From the NCBI RefSeq assembly GCF_022489035.1, contig NZ_JAKVTV010000001.1, positions 868,001 through 932,000 on the forward strand: DNA of 64,000 nt. Direction: 5' to 3'. A program made the position numbers and the translations under genes. Below are positions 19,757 through 28,956 of the stretch, piece by piece. Position 1 is the first letter of the stretch. The number at the start of each line of letters is the position of its first letter. This stretch comes from Christiangramia lutea. GTDB taxonomy: Bacteria > Bacteroidota > Bacteroidia > Flavobacteriales > Flavobacteriaceae. A model generated the notes under the pieces. That model saw only the letters and a program-made list of their open reading frames with translations. It ran no database searches and was not told where the DNA came from.

Positions 19757-20113
19757 TTATGAAATGTATTCTTTTTCCATAAAATATTGCACAATTGCTT
19801 CTTTCATTAAAACCGACTGTTCTCCCGCCTTCAGCGTTGGCAATTGTTCCTTTACCTTGAAATGTGGCCAGCCATCTTCGTCATAAAAATCGAATTCATA
19901 ATAGCCATAAGGCTCCAGTAAGGTACAAATAGCAATATGCATAAGGTCAAGTTTATGATCTTTCTTATATCTTCGGTGAAGCTGTCCTAATTCCTGAACC
20001 CCAATGAGATAAATGATAGCATCCAGCTCCATTAATTCACCATCGGCAAATTGATCAGAAAGTTTCTTCTGAACCTTATTCCATCTGTCTTTTAATTGTT
20101 CATCTCTCGCCAT
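19757..20113 (-). CDS. Conserved hypothetical protein
   Basis: A soluble acidic protein of 118 residues, helical at the N-terminus (WNKVQKKLSDQFADGELMELDAI) with an aspartate/aromatic-rich centre (YYEFDFYDEDGWPHF). It resembles a small Bacteroidota-specific family of unknown role. It is the first gene of a two-gene unit with the ceramidase-like protein, its stop abutting that start. Confidence 0.72.
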   Translation of the reverse strand: MARDEQLKDRWNKVQKKLSDQFADGELMELDAIIYLIGVQELGQLHRRYKKDHKLDLMHIAICTLLEPYGYYEFDFYDEDGWPHFKVKEQLPTLKAGEQSVLMKEAIVQYFMEKEYIS

Positions 20114-20146
20114 ATTGCAAAGATACCATCTAGATTTAATAATTAT

Positions 20147-20154
20147 TATATTTG
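20147..20154 (+). promoter_or_regulatory. -7 promoter box immediately before cvpA
   Basis: TATATTTG matches TAnnTTTG and ends only 4 nt before the ATG, so transcription from it would yield a leaderless or nearly leaderless mRNA. Confidence 0.4.
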
Positions 20155-20158
20155 ATTT

Positions 20159-20683
20159 ATGAATACTGTAGATATTATTTTAAGCCTTGTACTTCTCTAT
20201 GGTTTGGTAAGAGGCTTTTTTCGGGGACTACTAACAGAACTCGCCTCACTCATTGGAATAGTCGCCGGAATATACGGGGCTATTCATTTCTCCCATTTTA
20301 TTGGCAACTTTCTTTCTTCTCAAGTAGACTGGAAGGTGGAATATATTAATCTAATTAGCTTCGCTATCACCTTCGTCCTTATAGTTTTTCTTGTTTCCCT
20401 TGCCGGAAAAATGCTTACAAAGGTTGCAGGATTCGCAGCCCTGGGAATAGTTAATAAGCTCCTTGGAGGGGTTTTCGGCTTGATAAAATCGGCGTTTGTG
20501 GCCAGCGTGATCATTATGTTCTTTAAGGCAACCAATGAAAGGATCGAAATAGTGGAAGATGAAACCCTGGAGGATTCCATACTTTATAATCCAGTTGAAA
20601 GTATCGCTCCGGTAATTCTTCCATCCATAATCAAACAGGTAGAGGAAAGAGACCTTTTGGACGACAATTACAAACTTTCATAA
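20159..20683 (+). CDS. cvpA: CvpA family membrane protein
   Basis: An inner-membrane protein of 174 residues with four hydrophobic segments and the N-terminal family signature DIILSLVLLYGLVRGFFRG, followed by a glycine-rich second helix (IAGIYGAIHFS). CvpA proteins were first linked to colicin V production and purF expression, and in other bacteria to envelope stability; the biochemical role is unknown. It is monocistronic here, divergent from the 19757-20113 gene. Confidence 0.88.
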   Translation: MNTVDIILSLVLLYGLVRGFFRGLLTELASLIGIVAGIYGAIHFSHFIGNFLSSQVDWKVEYINLISFAITFVLIVFLVSLAGKMLTKVAGFAALGIVNKLLGGVFGLIKSAFVASVIIMFFKATNERIEIVEDETLEDSILYNPVESIAPVILPSIIKQVEERDLLDDNYKLS

Positions 20684-20689
20684 TGAAAA

Positions 20690-20723
20690 GATCCGGAACA
20701 AAGCTGAGGCTCTATCCCGGATC
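20690..20723 (-). terminator. Terminator after carbonic anhydrase
   Basis: GATCCGG / CCGGATC stem followed on the minus strand by TTTTCATT, located between the convergent cvpA and carbonic anhydrase genes. Confidence 0.6.
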
Positions 20724-20746
20724 AGTCACAATTCAAACATTCTTAT

Positions 20747-21370
20747 TTAAAGAGGCATTACCTTTCCTGTGGAAATCGAGTAAACACCTCCAACAATTTT
20801 TATTTCACCGTTATCTTCCATTTCTTTCAGGATCGGGCTTTTCTCCCTGATACGGTCTATGGTCATTTTTACGTTGTTTTCTACAACTCCAGCAACAAAT
20901 GAATTGTTAGAAGAATTTCGTTCTCCATCAGTTTTAGTTGCTTCTACCGCTGGTTCTATATTACTTAGTAAATGTGTGATATTTCCCAGTTCTACGTGGT
21001 CACAGGCGGCTTTAACGGCACCGCATGCTTCATGACCTAATACCATTACCAGTTTACTTCCGGCAACCTTACAGGAGTACTCCATACTTCCCAGGATATC
21101 GGTATTTTCAAAGTTTCCTGCCACGCGAGCCGCAAAAATATCCCCTACTCCCTGGTCAAAGATCGTTTCTAAAGGCACTCGCGAATCTATACATCCCAGT
21201 ACAACAGCCTGGGGCCATTGTCCTCCGCTTGTTTTTTCGATCTGGCTGGAATAATCTCTTTCGAGCATTTTATTTTCAGTAAACCTTTTGTTGCCCTCCA
21301 TCAAATCGTTTAACACGTCGTCTGGACTTAGTTTAGATTGTTTTTCTTTATCTATAATATTTTTGATCAT
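20747..21370 (-). CDS. Beta-class carbonic anhydrase
   Basis: A zinc enzyme interconverting CO2 and bicarbonate, 207 residues, cytosolic. The zinc ligands and Asp-Arg dyad are visible: VVLGCIDSRVP (Cys, Asp, Arg) and VLGHEACGAVKAA (His, Cys). An N-terminal helical arm precedes them. It lies 32 nt downstream of the SulP transporter gene on the same strand, so the pair probably functions together in bicarbonate uptake or pH control. Confidence 0.94.
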   Translation of the reverse strand: MIKNIIDKEKQSKLSPDDVLNDLMEGNKRFTENKMLERDYSSQIEKTSGGQWPQAVVLGCIDSRVPLETIFDQGVGDIFAARVAGNFENTDILGSMEYSCKVAGSKLVMVLGHEACGAVKAACDHVELGNITHLLSNIEPAVEATKTDGERNSSNNSFVAGVVENNVKMTIDRIREKSPILKEMEDNGEIKIVGGVYSISTGKVMPL

Positions 21371-21402
21371 AATTATAATTTTTAGTGTAACACTGGTTTA
21401 AT

Positions 21403-22980
21403 TTAAGCCGGCTTTTTCTCTAATTTAAAAAACTGCTGATAACTCTCAGGATTCTCTACGGTCCCTCTTTCTGAAACCACCTTGATATTGATATTGCGTT
21501 CTTCGGCCTTAATCTTAAAGTCATCCAGAATTTCAATAATATCATTATCCAGGTACCTGGTCTTTCTAACATCCATTATCAAATGAGAATTTTCATCCAG
21601 CTTGTTCAATTCCTTGATAATTGCACCCTTGTTAATAAAAGTAACCTCTTCAGCCAGGGTCATTTTAACTGTATGGTTTCCATCATCCTGCTTTTCAATA
21701 TGAAGGAAGTAGGAGTTTTGGTAAGACTTAATAAGGATAACTACAATTCCTACGGCTAGTCCCATTCCAATTCCAATAAGCAGGTCTCCAAATACAATTC
21801 CAAGTATAGTTACCATAAATGGAATGAATTGTTTCCAACCTTTAATGTACATTTCCTTGAATAGGGCCGGTTTTGCCAGTTTATATCCTACAAGAAAAAG
21901 AATTGCAGCCAATACTGATAGAGGAATGTAATTAAGAATATTAGGAATAATCAATATTGAAATCAATAAAAGAAATCCGTGTATTATTGCCGACATCTTT
22001 GTTTGTCCTCCAGACTGAATATTTGCAGAACTCCTAACGATAACCTGTGTAATTGGCAATCCACCAATCATCCCTGATATTAGGTTACCAGTACCCTGAG
22101 CAAACAATTCCCTGTTTGTTGGGGTTGTTCTTTTATGCGGATCTAATTTATCTGTGGCTTCAACACAAAGCAGTGTTTCTAAACTGGCAACCAGAGCAAT
22201 GGTAAAACCAGTGATCCATATTTGTAAAGTTCCTATCATTTCAAAGGATGGAAGCGTAAACTGTCCAACGAATGAATCGAAACTATCTGGAACCGGAACA
22301 TTCACTAAATGATCCTTGGACACTGCAAGTGTTTCTGAATCCTTTGTCACGAGATAATAAACAATTCCAGCCACAACTGCCACCAAAGGCCCCTGCACCA
22401 ACTTAAAGAACTTTCCTTTTTTCGATAATACGGCCTCCCATAATATAAGGATAGTCATACCAATTATTGCGATTAGGGTTGCTCCCGGGCTAATATTATT
22501 AAACATATTAAATATTTCGGAAAAGGTGTTTTCACCGTCTACCTGGAAAAATGCCCAGTCTCCCTGTGGATCGCTATCGTATCCGAAAAAGTGAGGAATC
22601 TGTTTAAGGATAATGATAATACCAATACCGGTAAGCATTCCCTTGATCACAGAATTAGGAAAGTAATAACCAATGATCCCAGCCTTAAGTAGTCCAAATC
22701 CAATCTGGATAGCACCACCAATTACCACGGCTAGAAGTAAATTTTCATAACCAAGGTTGGTAATCGCAGCTAGTACGATTGCGGCTAGTCCGGCTGCAGG
22801 TCCACTTACCCCGAGGCTTGAACCACTAATTGCTCCTACTACTATACCCCCTATGATACCAGCAATTAGGCCTGAGAATAGTGGTGCTCCACTGGCTAAA
22901 GCAATACCAAGACATAACGGGATAGCTACGAAAAACACGACAATACTCGCCGGAAAATCTTTATTAAGATGTTTAAACAT
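21403..22980 (-). CDS. SulP family anion transporter with STAS domain
   Basis: An inner-membrane transporter of 525 residues. About twelve to fourteen hydrophobic segments include the SulP core (FVAIPLCLGIALASGAPLF, GSSLGVSGPAAGLAA). A C-terminal STAS domain follows from about residue 420 (MTLAEEVTFINKGAIIKEL, LIMDVRKTRYLDNDI). SulP members carry sulfate, bicarbonate or other anions. The adjacent carbonic anhydrase favours bicarbonate, as in BicA-like systems, but this is inference. Confidence 0.92.
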   Translation of the reverse strand: MFKHLNKDFPASIVVFFVAIPLCLGIALASGAPLFSGLIAGIIGGIVVGAISGSSLGVSGPAAGLAAIVLAAITNLGYENLLLAVVIGGAIQIGFGLLKAGIIGYYFPNSVIKGMLTGIGIIIILKQIPHFFGYDSDPQGDWAFFQVDGENTFSEIFNMFNNISPGATLIAIIGMTILILWEAVLSKKGKFFKLVQGPLVAVVAGIVYYLVTKDSETLAVSKDHLVNVPVPDSFDSFVGQFTLPSFEMIGTLQIWITGFTIALVASLETLLCVEATDKLDPHKRTTPTNRELFAQGTGNLISGMIGGLPITQVIVRSSANIQSGGQTKMSAIIHGFLLLISILIIPNILNYIPLSVLAAILFLVGYKLAKPALFKEMYIKGWKQFIPFMVTILGIVFGDLLIGIGMGLAVGIVVILIKSYQNSYFLHIEKQDDGNHTVKMTLAEEVTFINKGAIIKELNKLDENSHLIMDVRKTRYLDNDIIEILDDFKIKAEERNINIKVVSERGTVENPESYQQFFKLEKKPA

Positions 22981-23040
22981 AATACACTTGTTTTTACAGG
23001 CTGATAAACCTGTATATAGAATTTTATAAATAAGAATTTT

Positions 23041-23058
23041 GGGATCATTTATGATCCC
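23041..23058. promoter_or_regulatory. Perfect palindrome upstream of the SulP gene
   Basis: GGGATCAT-TT-ATGATCCC is an 8+2+8 perfect inverted repeat in the 117-nt spacer between the small protein gene and the SulP start. No T-run follows on the minus strand, so an operator is as likely as a terminator. Confidence 0.4.
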
Positions 23059-23097
23059 CCGAAAACCGAATGGTTTCCAAAAAGGTCAATAGAATCG

Positions 23098-23388
23098 TTA
23101 CCCTAACTTGGGTGGTGGAGATGAGATGGAAAGAAATACCAGATAGGCATTTTCTTTATACCAATGCCCGTCCTCCTTCTTTGTTTGAAGAAAAAGTATG
23201 CTCTCATAATTTGAGAGCATTTCTTCAATATTGTATTCTAAATTGATCTGGTTCTTGGTAGAACTCTCTTCCTCATTTACATTAAAAGCAATAGAAATAT
23301 CCACATTTCTGTCTACTAATGCAATTACGGAAGGTGTAAACAAAAAGGTTATGAATATAAATGCTAATATGTATGAGAATATCTTCAC
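23098..23388 (-). CDS. Small exported or membrane-anchored hypothetical protein
   Basis: A protein of 96 residues with one N-terminal hydrophobic segment (FSYILAFIFITFLFTPSVIALV), then an acidic region (NVNEEESSTKNQINLEYNIEE) and a proline-rich end. It resembles short Flavobacteriia proteins of unknown role with a signal or anchor followed by an acidic stretch. It sits between the Bat operon and the SulP gene with its own spacers on both sides. Confidence 0.6.
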   Translation of the reverse strand: MKIFSYILAFIFITFLFTPSVIALVDRNVDISIAFNVNEEESSTKNQINLEYNIEEMLSNYESILFLQTKKEDGHWYKENAYLVFLSISSPPPKLG

Positions 23389-23464
23389 AGCGTCAAAAAT
23401 AAGAGAATTTTGACAATTAGCTGAAAAATATTAAATCTATTGGTTAAAGCCTTAAAGAAATTAA

Positions 23465-24214
23465 TTATAATTTTCTCAAATCATTGGTGTTCACCCAACC
23501 CTGGACTCCGTTGGCTAACTCAATTCTGGACCATTCCTGATAATCCTCAAGAATCTTCGCTTTAGTTCCCTCATGTAGCTGAAAACTTGCATCTCCCCGT
23601 AAATTGGGCTCATCTCTTACCTCGATCTCCTCTTCAAAAATAATAGCGTATTGATTATCCTGAATGTAAGACTGTTGCTGGAAAGCAAAAACAACTGAAA
23701 AAATACAGAATGCCAGGAATAACATGGAACCGGCAAAAAACAATCTTTTGTAGATAGGGGTATATGAAAAATAATAGAGCAGGAAAAGTGCTACAAATAA
23801 TATTGAAAATAGGATCGCAACTACGGCCCAGGTTGAAAAGCTGAAAATCGATATTATTCCATTAACCCACTGGCTCATCCCGGTTTGCTCTACCGCTTCA
23901 ATATCATCGATAGCCATATTACGGGCAAACTCTATATTATTCCTAATATCTTCATCCTTAGGATCTAATTGTAAGGCCTTTTCATAATAGTAGATACTAG
24001 GGGCTACATGGTTCATTTTATAATGAGCATTACCAAGATTATAGTATAACTCTGCAGACATCTCTCCATTGGCCAAGATCTCTTCGTAAGACCTAATAGC
24101 AGCATCGTAATTTCCGTTCTGGTAAGCTGAGTTGGCTTTTTCAAAAATTTCCTCATTCTGGGCAATGCTGGAAAAACTTAAAAACAGACTAAATATTAAG
24201 ATCAACTTTTTCAT
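23465..24214 (-). CDS. batE: BatE-like TPR/SH3 membrane protein
   Basis: The last gene of the Bat operon, 249 residues. It has a signal peptide (MKKLILIFSLFLSFSSIAQ), two TPR units (about 20-95: NSAYQNGNYDAAIRSYEE, LQLDPKDEDIRNNIEFAR), two transmembrane helices (about 120-175), and a C-terminal bacterial SH3 domain ending WVNTNDLRKL. BatE in Bacteroides is part of the aerotolerance operon, proposed to act in periplasmic stress or protein export. It is 2 nt from batD. Confidence 0.88.
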   Translation of the reverse strand: MKKLILIFSLFLSFSSIAQNEEIFEKANSAYQNGNYDAAIRSYEEILANGEMSAELYYNLGNAHYKMNHVAPSIYYYEKALQLDPKDEDIRNNIEFARNMAIDDIEAVEQTGMSQWVNGIISIFSFSTWAVVAILFSILFVALFLLYYFSYTPIYKRLFFAGSMLFLAFCIFSVVFAFQQQSYIQDNQYAIIFEEEIEVRDEPNLRGDASFQLHEGTKAKILEDYQEWSRIELANGVQGWVNTNDLRKL

Positions 24215-24216
24215 AA

Positions 24217-25974
24217 TTACAGTTGTTTATCAAGAGTTGAAATTACATTTACGGCTTTGTCATAATCCTGTTGCATAGCATCTGATGATGCCGGTGTAAA
24301 CCTGGCAAATTCACAACTTTCAAGAAGCGAGATAAATTCAGCATTTGTCCCGTCATCCACACCTTTCTGTTTGAGAATGGAAGAGATCCTGTCTTTACTC
24401 ATTTCGCTAGTCTGAATACTAAGCTTAGCTTTTAAATAATTATGCATGGAACGCTCAAGGGACAAATAGAATTCTTTTTGATCTCCAAGGTTCTTTTTAG
24501 CTTCTGAAAGATACTTACGAGCAAGCTTATCGGCCTTTCTAATGCGATTTCCTTTCACATCCTTAGCCCGTTGTTCTCTCTTCTTTCCGAATAAAATGAA
24601 TAAAGGAATAGCTGCTAAAGGAAGTACCAGTGCCCCCCAGAATGCAACAGAACCAAGAAAATCGTCAGAACCTATTGGTTTAAGGTTCGTATTTAGCTTT
24701 ATGAATCTAAACTGGTTTCCGTCCAGTACAATTTTTTGCTTTCCAATTCCCGACATACCTGAAGGCTCATTTCCTGCCAGTGGGCCTCTGTCAACGTTAA
24801 TAAGGATCTCTTCAGAACTCAATGTTTTATAAGTTTCTGAAGATGGATCGAAATAGGAGAATGAAAGTGCCGGAATAGGATATTTACCCTGACGGGTTGG
24901 TACTACAGTATAAGTCTGAGAAATGGTTCCCTGCATCCCGTTCAGGTTTGTGTTCACATTTTCCCTGCGTTCTGGATCATACATTTCAAGTGAAGCTGGT
25001 GCGGTAAGTTCAGGAAGGTCGAATAGTTTCAAATTTCCGTTCCCTCTAACCTCAACTTTCGCCTGAAGGCTTTCCCCGGCATTTAGACTGTTCTTACTGG
25101 TGGTTACCTTAAAATCAAATTTCCCAACAGCACCAGTGAAATCTGCCGGTTTACCCGCTGGTAAAGATTTAACCTTGATCTTTTTATTATTGGCGGCAAC
25201 CGTTTTATTTACCGTTTTATAAATTCGGCTACCAAAAATATCCCGTCTTTCGCTCGGAACGTCCACTGCGATCGATAACGTCAAAGGCTCAATATTCAAT
25301 TCACCAGTTTTCTGGGGATAAAGAATAGTTTTTCTAAGAACCACGTAGCGATAAGGCTCCCCTTCATATTCACCATTTTCAACCCTTAATTGCTGAATAT
25401 CGATACTCTGGCTCCAGAAATCATTATACTTTGGACTGTCAAGTTCGCGCCAGTTACTTACACTAACCCGCGGACTTACATAGAGCTTATATACTACAGT
25501 TAAAGCTTCATTCAAATAAGGGTTAGCATTAGATACTTCTGCTACCAGATGAAGGTTATCTTCCGCGATGACCTCTGAACTATCGCCATCAGTAGGCTTA
25601 TCTACTGCGGAAGTGATGGTGACATCTATGGGCGATGTCTTATAGGTTTTATCATCTATGATAATTTCAGCCTGACCAATGGTAAGATTTCCCGTTTTCT
25701 TAGGCTGAAGATAAAAACTGTAGGTTTTGGAATACTCCATTTTACCATTCAAAAAGCTTTGACTCACCTTTTGATTCGGGCCGCCTACCACGGTAAAATC
25801 TGAAAAGGACGGTGGAATAAAATTATCCCCGTCTTTATTCATTTCAAAATCTATCCTAAGCCGTTCATTAATTCCCAGCTTTTCTCTGCTTACCTTGGAT
25901 TCAAACCTAACCTGGGCCTGAATTATGCCGGAAGCACACAATAAAAAACCTAAAATTAAATACTTCAATTTCAT
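24217..25974 (-). CDS. batD: BatD family protein
   Basis: A protein of 585 residues with a signal peptide ending in Q-A-Q, several Ig-like beta domains typical of BatD (VRFESKVSREKLGINERLRIDFEM and TSKNSLNAGESLQAKVEVRGNGN), a transmembrane helix near residue 445 (VAFWGALVLPLAAIPLFILF) and a cytosolic helical tail. It links the VWA proteins of the Bat complex to the periplasm by inference. It is separated from batC by about 50 nt, and tightly linked to batE. Confidence 0.9.
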   Translation of the reverse strand: MKLKYLILGFLLCASGIIQAQVRFESKVSREKLGINERLRIDFEMNKDGDNFIPPSFSDFTVVGGPNQKVSQSFLNGKMEYSKTYSFYLQPKKTGNLTIGQAEIIIDDKTYKTSPIDVTITSAVDKPTDGDSSEVIAEDNLHLVAEVSNANPYLNEALTVVYKLYVSPRVSVSNWRELDSPKYNDFWSQSIDIQQLRVENGEYEGEPYRYVVLRKTILYPQKTGELNIEPLTLSIAVDVPSERRDIFGSRIYKTVNKTVAANNKKIKVKSLPAGKPADFTGAVGKFDFKVTTSKNSLNAGESLQAKVEVRGNGNLKLFDLPELTAPASLEMYDPERRENVNTNLNGMQGTISQTYTVVPTRQGKYPIPALSFSYFDPSSETYKTLSSEEILINVDRGPLAGNEPSGMSGIGKQKIVLDGNQFRFIKLNTNLKPIGSDDFLGSVAFWGALVLPLAAIPLFILFGKKREQRAKDVKGNRIRKADKLARKYLSEAKKNLGDQKEFYLSLERSMHNYLKAKLSIQTSEMSKDRISSILKQKGVDDGTNAEFISLLESCEFARFTPASSDAMQQDYDKAVNVISTLDKQL

Positions 25975-26026
25975 CTTTTTTCCTCCTATAAGGTCACCTC
26001 TTTTTGTCGAACATTATGCAAAAATG

Positions 26027-26899
26027 TTACCAATCTTTATCTGATTTCGTTTTAACTCCTTTGGCCTTTTCAGCGTTTATCTTATCCTGCACTTTCTTCT
26101 CCTCATTGTTCATCGCTTCAAGTAACCTGTTTATTTGCTGAGGAGATAATTGCCCCTGGGTTGGTCGTTGCTGTTGTTGCTTTTCTTTATCTCCTTGTTC
26201 AGGCTCCTTCTTTTCACCTTCTCCCTCGTCCTTTTGCTTATCTTCATTCTCATCACCCTCTTCCTTATCCTTTTCGTTCTCTCCTTCGTCCTTAGGCTTC
26301 TGATCCTGCTGCTCATCCTCTCCACCTTCACCATCCTGGTTCTGCTCCTTGTTCTGCTGATCCTGATTTTTGTCTTTATTATTCTCGTCCTGTTTATTCT
26401 GATCCTGATCTCCCTGCTGGTTTTGCTGCTCTTTCTCAAGCTTTTTCTTGGCCAGTGCCAGATTATACCTGGTTTCCTCATCGGTAGGATCATTTCGAAG
26501 AGCATTTTTAAAAGCATCTACTGCTTGCTGATAATTCTTTTGTTGCATGTAAGAATTACCGAGATTATGATAAATACGATGCCTTTCAGATTTTGTTGCA
26601 GCGATCTCAGCTGCCTGTTTTAGACGTTCTTCGGCATTCAGGGATTTTTCCTTGTTGTAATACAAGTTTCCCATATTATACTTTGCATTCGTATTAGAAG
26701 GATCTTTTGCTATTGCTTTTCGGTAAGAAGCCTCGGCACTGGCAAAATCGTTTTCAGACAAGGCATCCTGTGCCTCAGCAATCAAATTGTTGGATTCTTT
26801 AGCCAGTTTTTTTGGATTTTCCTGGGCTCTTAACCCAAAGGCACCTATTAGCGAAATCACCGCTAATATCAATAGTTTTTGAGTTTTATTTTGATCCAT
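26027..26899 (-). CDS. batC: BatC-like TPR protein with acidic/Gln-rich tail
   Basis: A protein of about 290 residues: signal peptide, three to four TPR repeats (about 30-160; ASYRKAIAKDPSNTNAKYNMG, AFKNALRNDPTDEETRYNLA), then a low-complexity stretch of Q, D, E, N and K (about 165-250). The conserved C-terminal motif LSPQQINRLLEAMNNEEKKVQ ends it, as in other BatC proteins. I chose the ATG at 26899, which overlaps batB by 14 nt, over the Arg-rich extension to 26926. The low-complexity tail causes spurious long open frames on both strands. Confidence 0.87.
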   Translation of the reverse strand: MDQNKTQKLLILAVISLIGAFGLRAQENPKKLAKESNNLIAEAQDALSENDFASAEASYRKAIAKDPSNTNAKYNMGNLYYNKEKSLNAEERLKQAAEIAATKSERHRIYHNLGNSYMQQKNYQQAVDAFKNALRNDPTDEETRYNLALAKKKLEKEQQNQQGDQDQNKQDENNKDKNQDQQNKEQNQDGEGGEDEQQDQKPKDEGENEKDKEEGDENEDKQKDEGEGEKKEPEQGDKEKQQQQRPTQGQLSPQQINRLLEAMNNEEKKVQDKINAEKAKGVKTKSDKDW

Positions 26900-27950
26900 C
26901 TTTCGCTCCTTTCTTCTTTCTCTCATTGAAGAGATTCAATTTACGCAACCATGCCGTACTACGCTCAAGTACAAAGATATCAAGAAATAATAATGCCAAA
27001 GCGATTCCAAGGAATAACTGGAAATGAGATTTGAAATCGGCAAATTGTTTGGCTTCAAATTCAGTTTTTTCAATATTCTGTAATTCTTCGGTGATCCTTT
27101 CAGTCACTTCACTGGTCACATTTCCGCTGATATAACTTCCTTCGGTCGCTTCAGCTATTTCTTGTAAAGTAGCCGGATTTAGCTTAGTGATCACGGTTTC
27201 TCCCCGGTTATCCTTTTTATAGTTCTGAATTACCCCGTTTCGTTTTATAGGAATAGGCCCGCCTTTATCAGTTCCCACACCAATGGTAAAGATCCTTATA
27301 CCCATTTCGGAAGCCTGTTCCGTAAACTCCTCTACATTTCCTTCATGGTCTTCTCCATCACTAATAATGATTAAAACCCGGTTGGTTTGCTGGGCATCAT
27401 CATAATAGGTGGTAGCAAGTTCTATGGCATCTCCAATGGCGGTACCTTGAGAAGAGATCATATCTGTATTCAAAGCCTGAAGGAACATCCTGGCCGCCGA
27501 ATAATCTGTGGTAATTGGTAATTGCGGATAAGCTCCGCCGGCATAGGCGATCAAGCCAACTCTGTCGCTGCCCAGGCTATTTAAGATCTGGCTAACCAGT
27601 TGCTTTGATTTCTCGATCCTGCTCGGTGCAATATCTTCCGCGTCCATACTTTTGGAGACATCAATAGCGAAGACTATATCCACCCCTTCCCTTTTTACAG
27701 TTTTAAGCTTGGTTCCCATTTTGGGATTAACCAGGGCAAGGGTTAAGCTAGCCAGGGCCAGCAGAAATAATACGAGTTTTATGATTGGTTTAGACCGGGA
27801 CCGGTTGGGCGCCAGGTGCTTTAACAGGTTTCTGCTGGCAAATTTCTTTCGGGTCCTGCTCTGCCAGAAGATAAAGATCAGGAATAAGAAAATTATCACC
27901 GGGATAACCAGCAATAACCAAAACCATATTTTTTCTTCCAGTACAAACAT
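26886..27950 (-). CDS. batB: BatB VWA-domain protein
   Basis: A membrane protein of 354 residues with two N-terminal transmembrane helices (about 8-30 and 55-75), a von Willebrand factor A domain with the MIDAS motif AIDVSKSMD (DxSxS, about residue 94), and a C-terminal helix. The MIDAS is complete, so a metal-dependent ligand interaction is expected. It is 1 nt from batA and overlaps batC. Confidence 0.92.
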   Translation of the reverse strand: MFVLEEKIWFWLLLVIPVIIFLFLIFIFWQSRTRKKFASRNLLKHLAPNRSRSKPIIKLVLFLLALASLTLALVNPKMGTKLKTVKREGVDIVFAIDVSKSMDAEDIAPSRIEKSKQLVSQILNSLGSDRVGLIAYAGGAYPQLPITTDYSAARMFLQALNTDMISSQGTAIGDAIELATTYYDDAQQTNRVLIIISDGEDHEGNVEEFTEQASEMGIRIFTIGVGTDKGGPIPIKRNGVIQNYKKDNRGETVITKLNPATLQEIAEATEGSYISGNVTSEVTERITEELQNIEKTEFEAKQFADFKSHFQLFLGIALALLFLDIFVLERSTAWLRKLNLFNERKKKGAKDGSK

Positions 27951-27951
27951 C

Positions 27952-28956
27952 CTAAATAAAACTTCTGAATATTGTGAGTCTAAGTATAATTTCGAAGAGC
28001 AACAAACCTGCAGCCAATAACACTAGCGGTCTGAATTTTTCATCATAATTATAATATCTAAATTCTTCGATTTCGGTCTTCTCCAGGGAATCGATTTCGG
28101 CATAGATCTCTTCCAGTTTTTCATTATCGGTCGCCCGGAAATATTTTCCTCCGGTCGCCGAGGCAATATTTTCAAGAAGTTCTTCATCGATCTCCACCTG
28201 AACCCTTCCATATTGCATCCTTCCACTCGCTGACATATTGATAGGGGAAAGCGCCATTCCGTTACTTCCCACTCCAATCGTATACACCTTTATTCCAAAT
28301 TCAACAGCAAGTTCACTAGCGGTATTAGGGTCGATAAAACCTGAATTATTTACACCGTCGGTAAGCAAAATAATAACCTTACTTTCCGCTTTACTGTCCT
28401 TAAGTCTGTTTACCGCTGTTGCCAGTCCGGAGCCAATGGCGGTCCCGTTTTCCAGCACATTATTATATTCAATATCTTCGAGAGCCCTGAGAACTATAGC
28501 CTTATCGCTTGTAATTGGTGTTTTGGTAAAGCTTTCTCCGGCATATGCAACCAGCCCTATTCGATCTCCGGGCCTGTCTTTCACGAATTCTTCAGCTACA
28601 GCTTTAAGCGCATCCAGCCTGTTAGGCTGAAGGTCTCTGGCCAGCATACTGGCAGAAACATCAATTGCCATAACAATATCGATACCCTGGGAGCTGCTGG
28701 TTTCAGTTGAAACATCTACAGTCCTTGGTCTGGCCATAGCGACAATGATAAATGAAAGGGCGAGAAGCCTGAGCAGAAATAGAACCGGTCTCAATTTTGG
28801 CAGAATCCCAGATTTTACCTTAAAGCCTTTGGTAGAAGATATTCTTAACTCTGCAGATTGCTTATTTCTTTTCCAGAAATACCAGGCAACCGCAAGCGGA
28901 AGCAGCAGGAATAACCAGAAGAATTCCGGATTTTCGAATGTGAAATTAGCAAACAT
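27952..28956 (-). CDS. batA: BatA VWA-domain protein
   Basis: A membrane protein of 334 residues, paralogous to BatB, with an N-terminal transmembrane pair, a VWA domain with MIDAS motif AIDVSASM (about residue 95) and a C-terminal hydrophobic helix (FRPLVLLAAGLLLFEIILR). The MIDAS Asp-Ser-Ser residues are intact. BatA and BatB are thought to form a membrane complex in the aerotolerance operon. Its start codon shares a base with the upstream gene's stop. Confidence 0.93.
   Translation of the reverse strand: MFANFTFENPEFFWLFLLLPLAVAWYFWKRNKQSAELRISSTKGFKVKSGILPKLRPVLFLLRLLALSFIIVAMARPRTVDVSTETSSSQGIDIVMAIDVSASMLARDLQPNRLDALKAVAEEFVKDRPGDRIGLVAYAGESFTKTPITSDKAIVLRALEDIEYNNVLENGTAIGSGLATAVNRLKDSKAESKVIILLTDGVNNSGFIDPNTASELAVEFGIKVYTIGVGSNGMALSPINMSASGRMQYGRVQVEIDEELLENIASATGGKYFRATDNEKLEEIYAEIDSLEKTEIEEFRYYNYDEKFRPLVLLAAGLLLFEIILRLTIFRSFI

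Noticed and set aside
26131-26623. Long frames on both strands across the batC low-complexity tail
   Set aside because: They arise from the Q/E/D/K-rich repeat region of batC; one is arginine/isoleucine-rich and the other leucine-rich without family resemblance.
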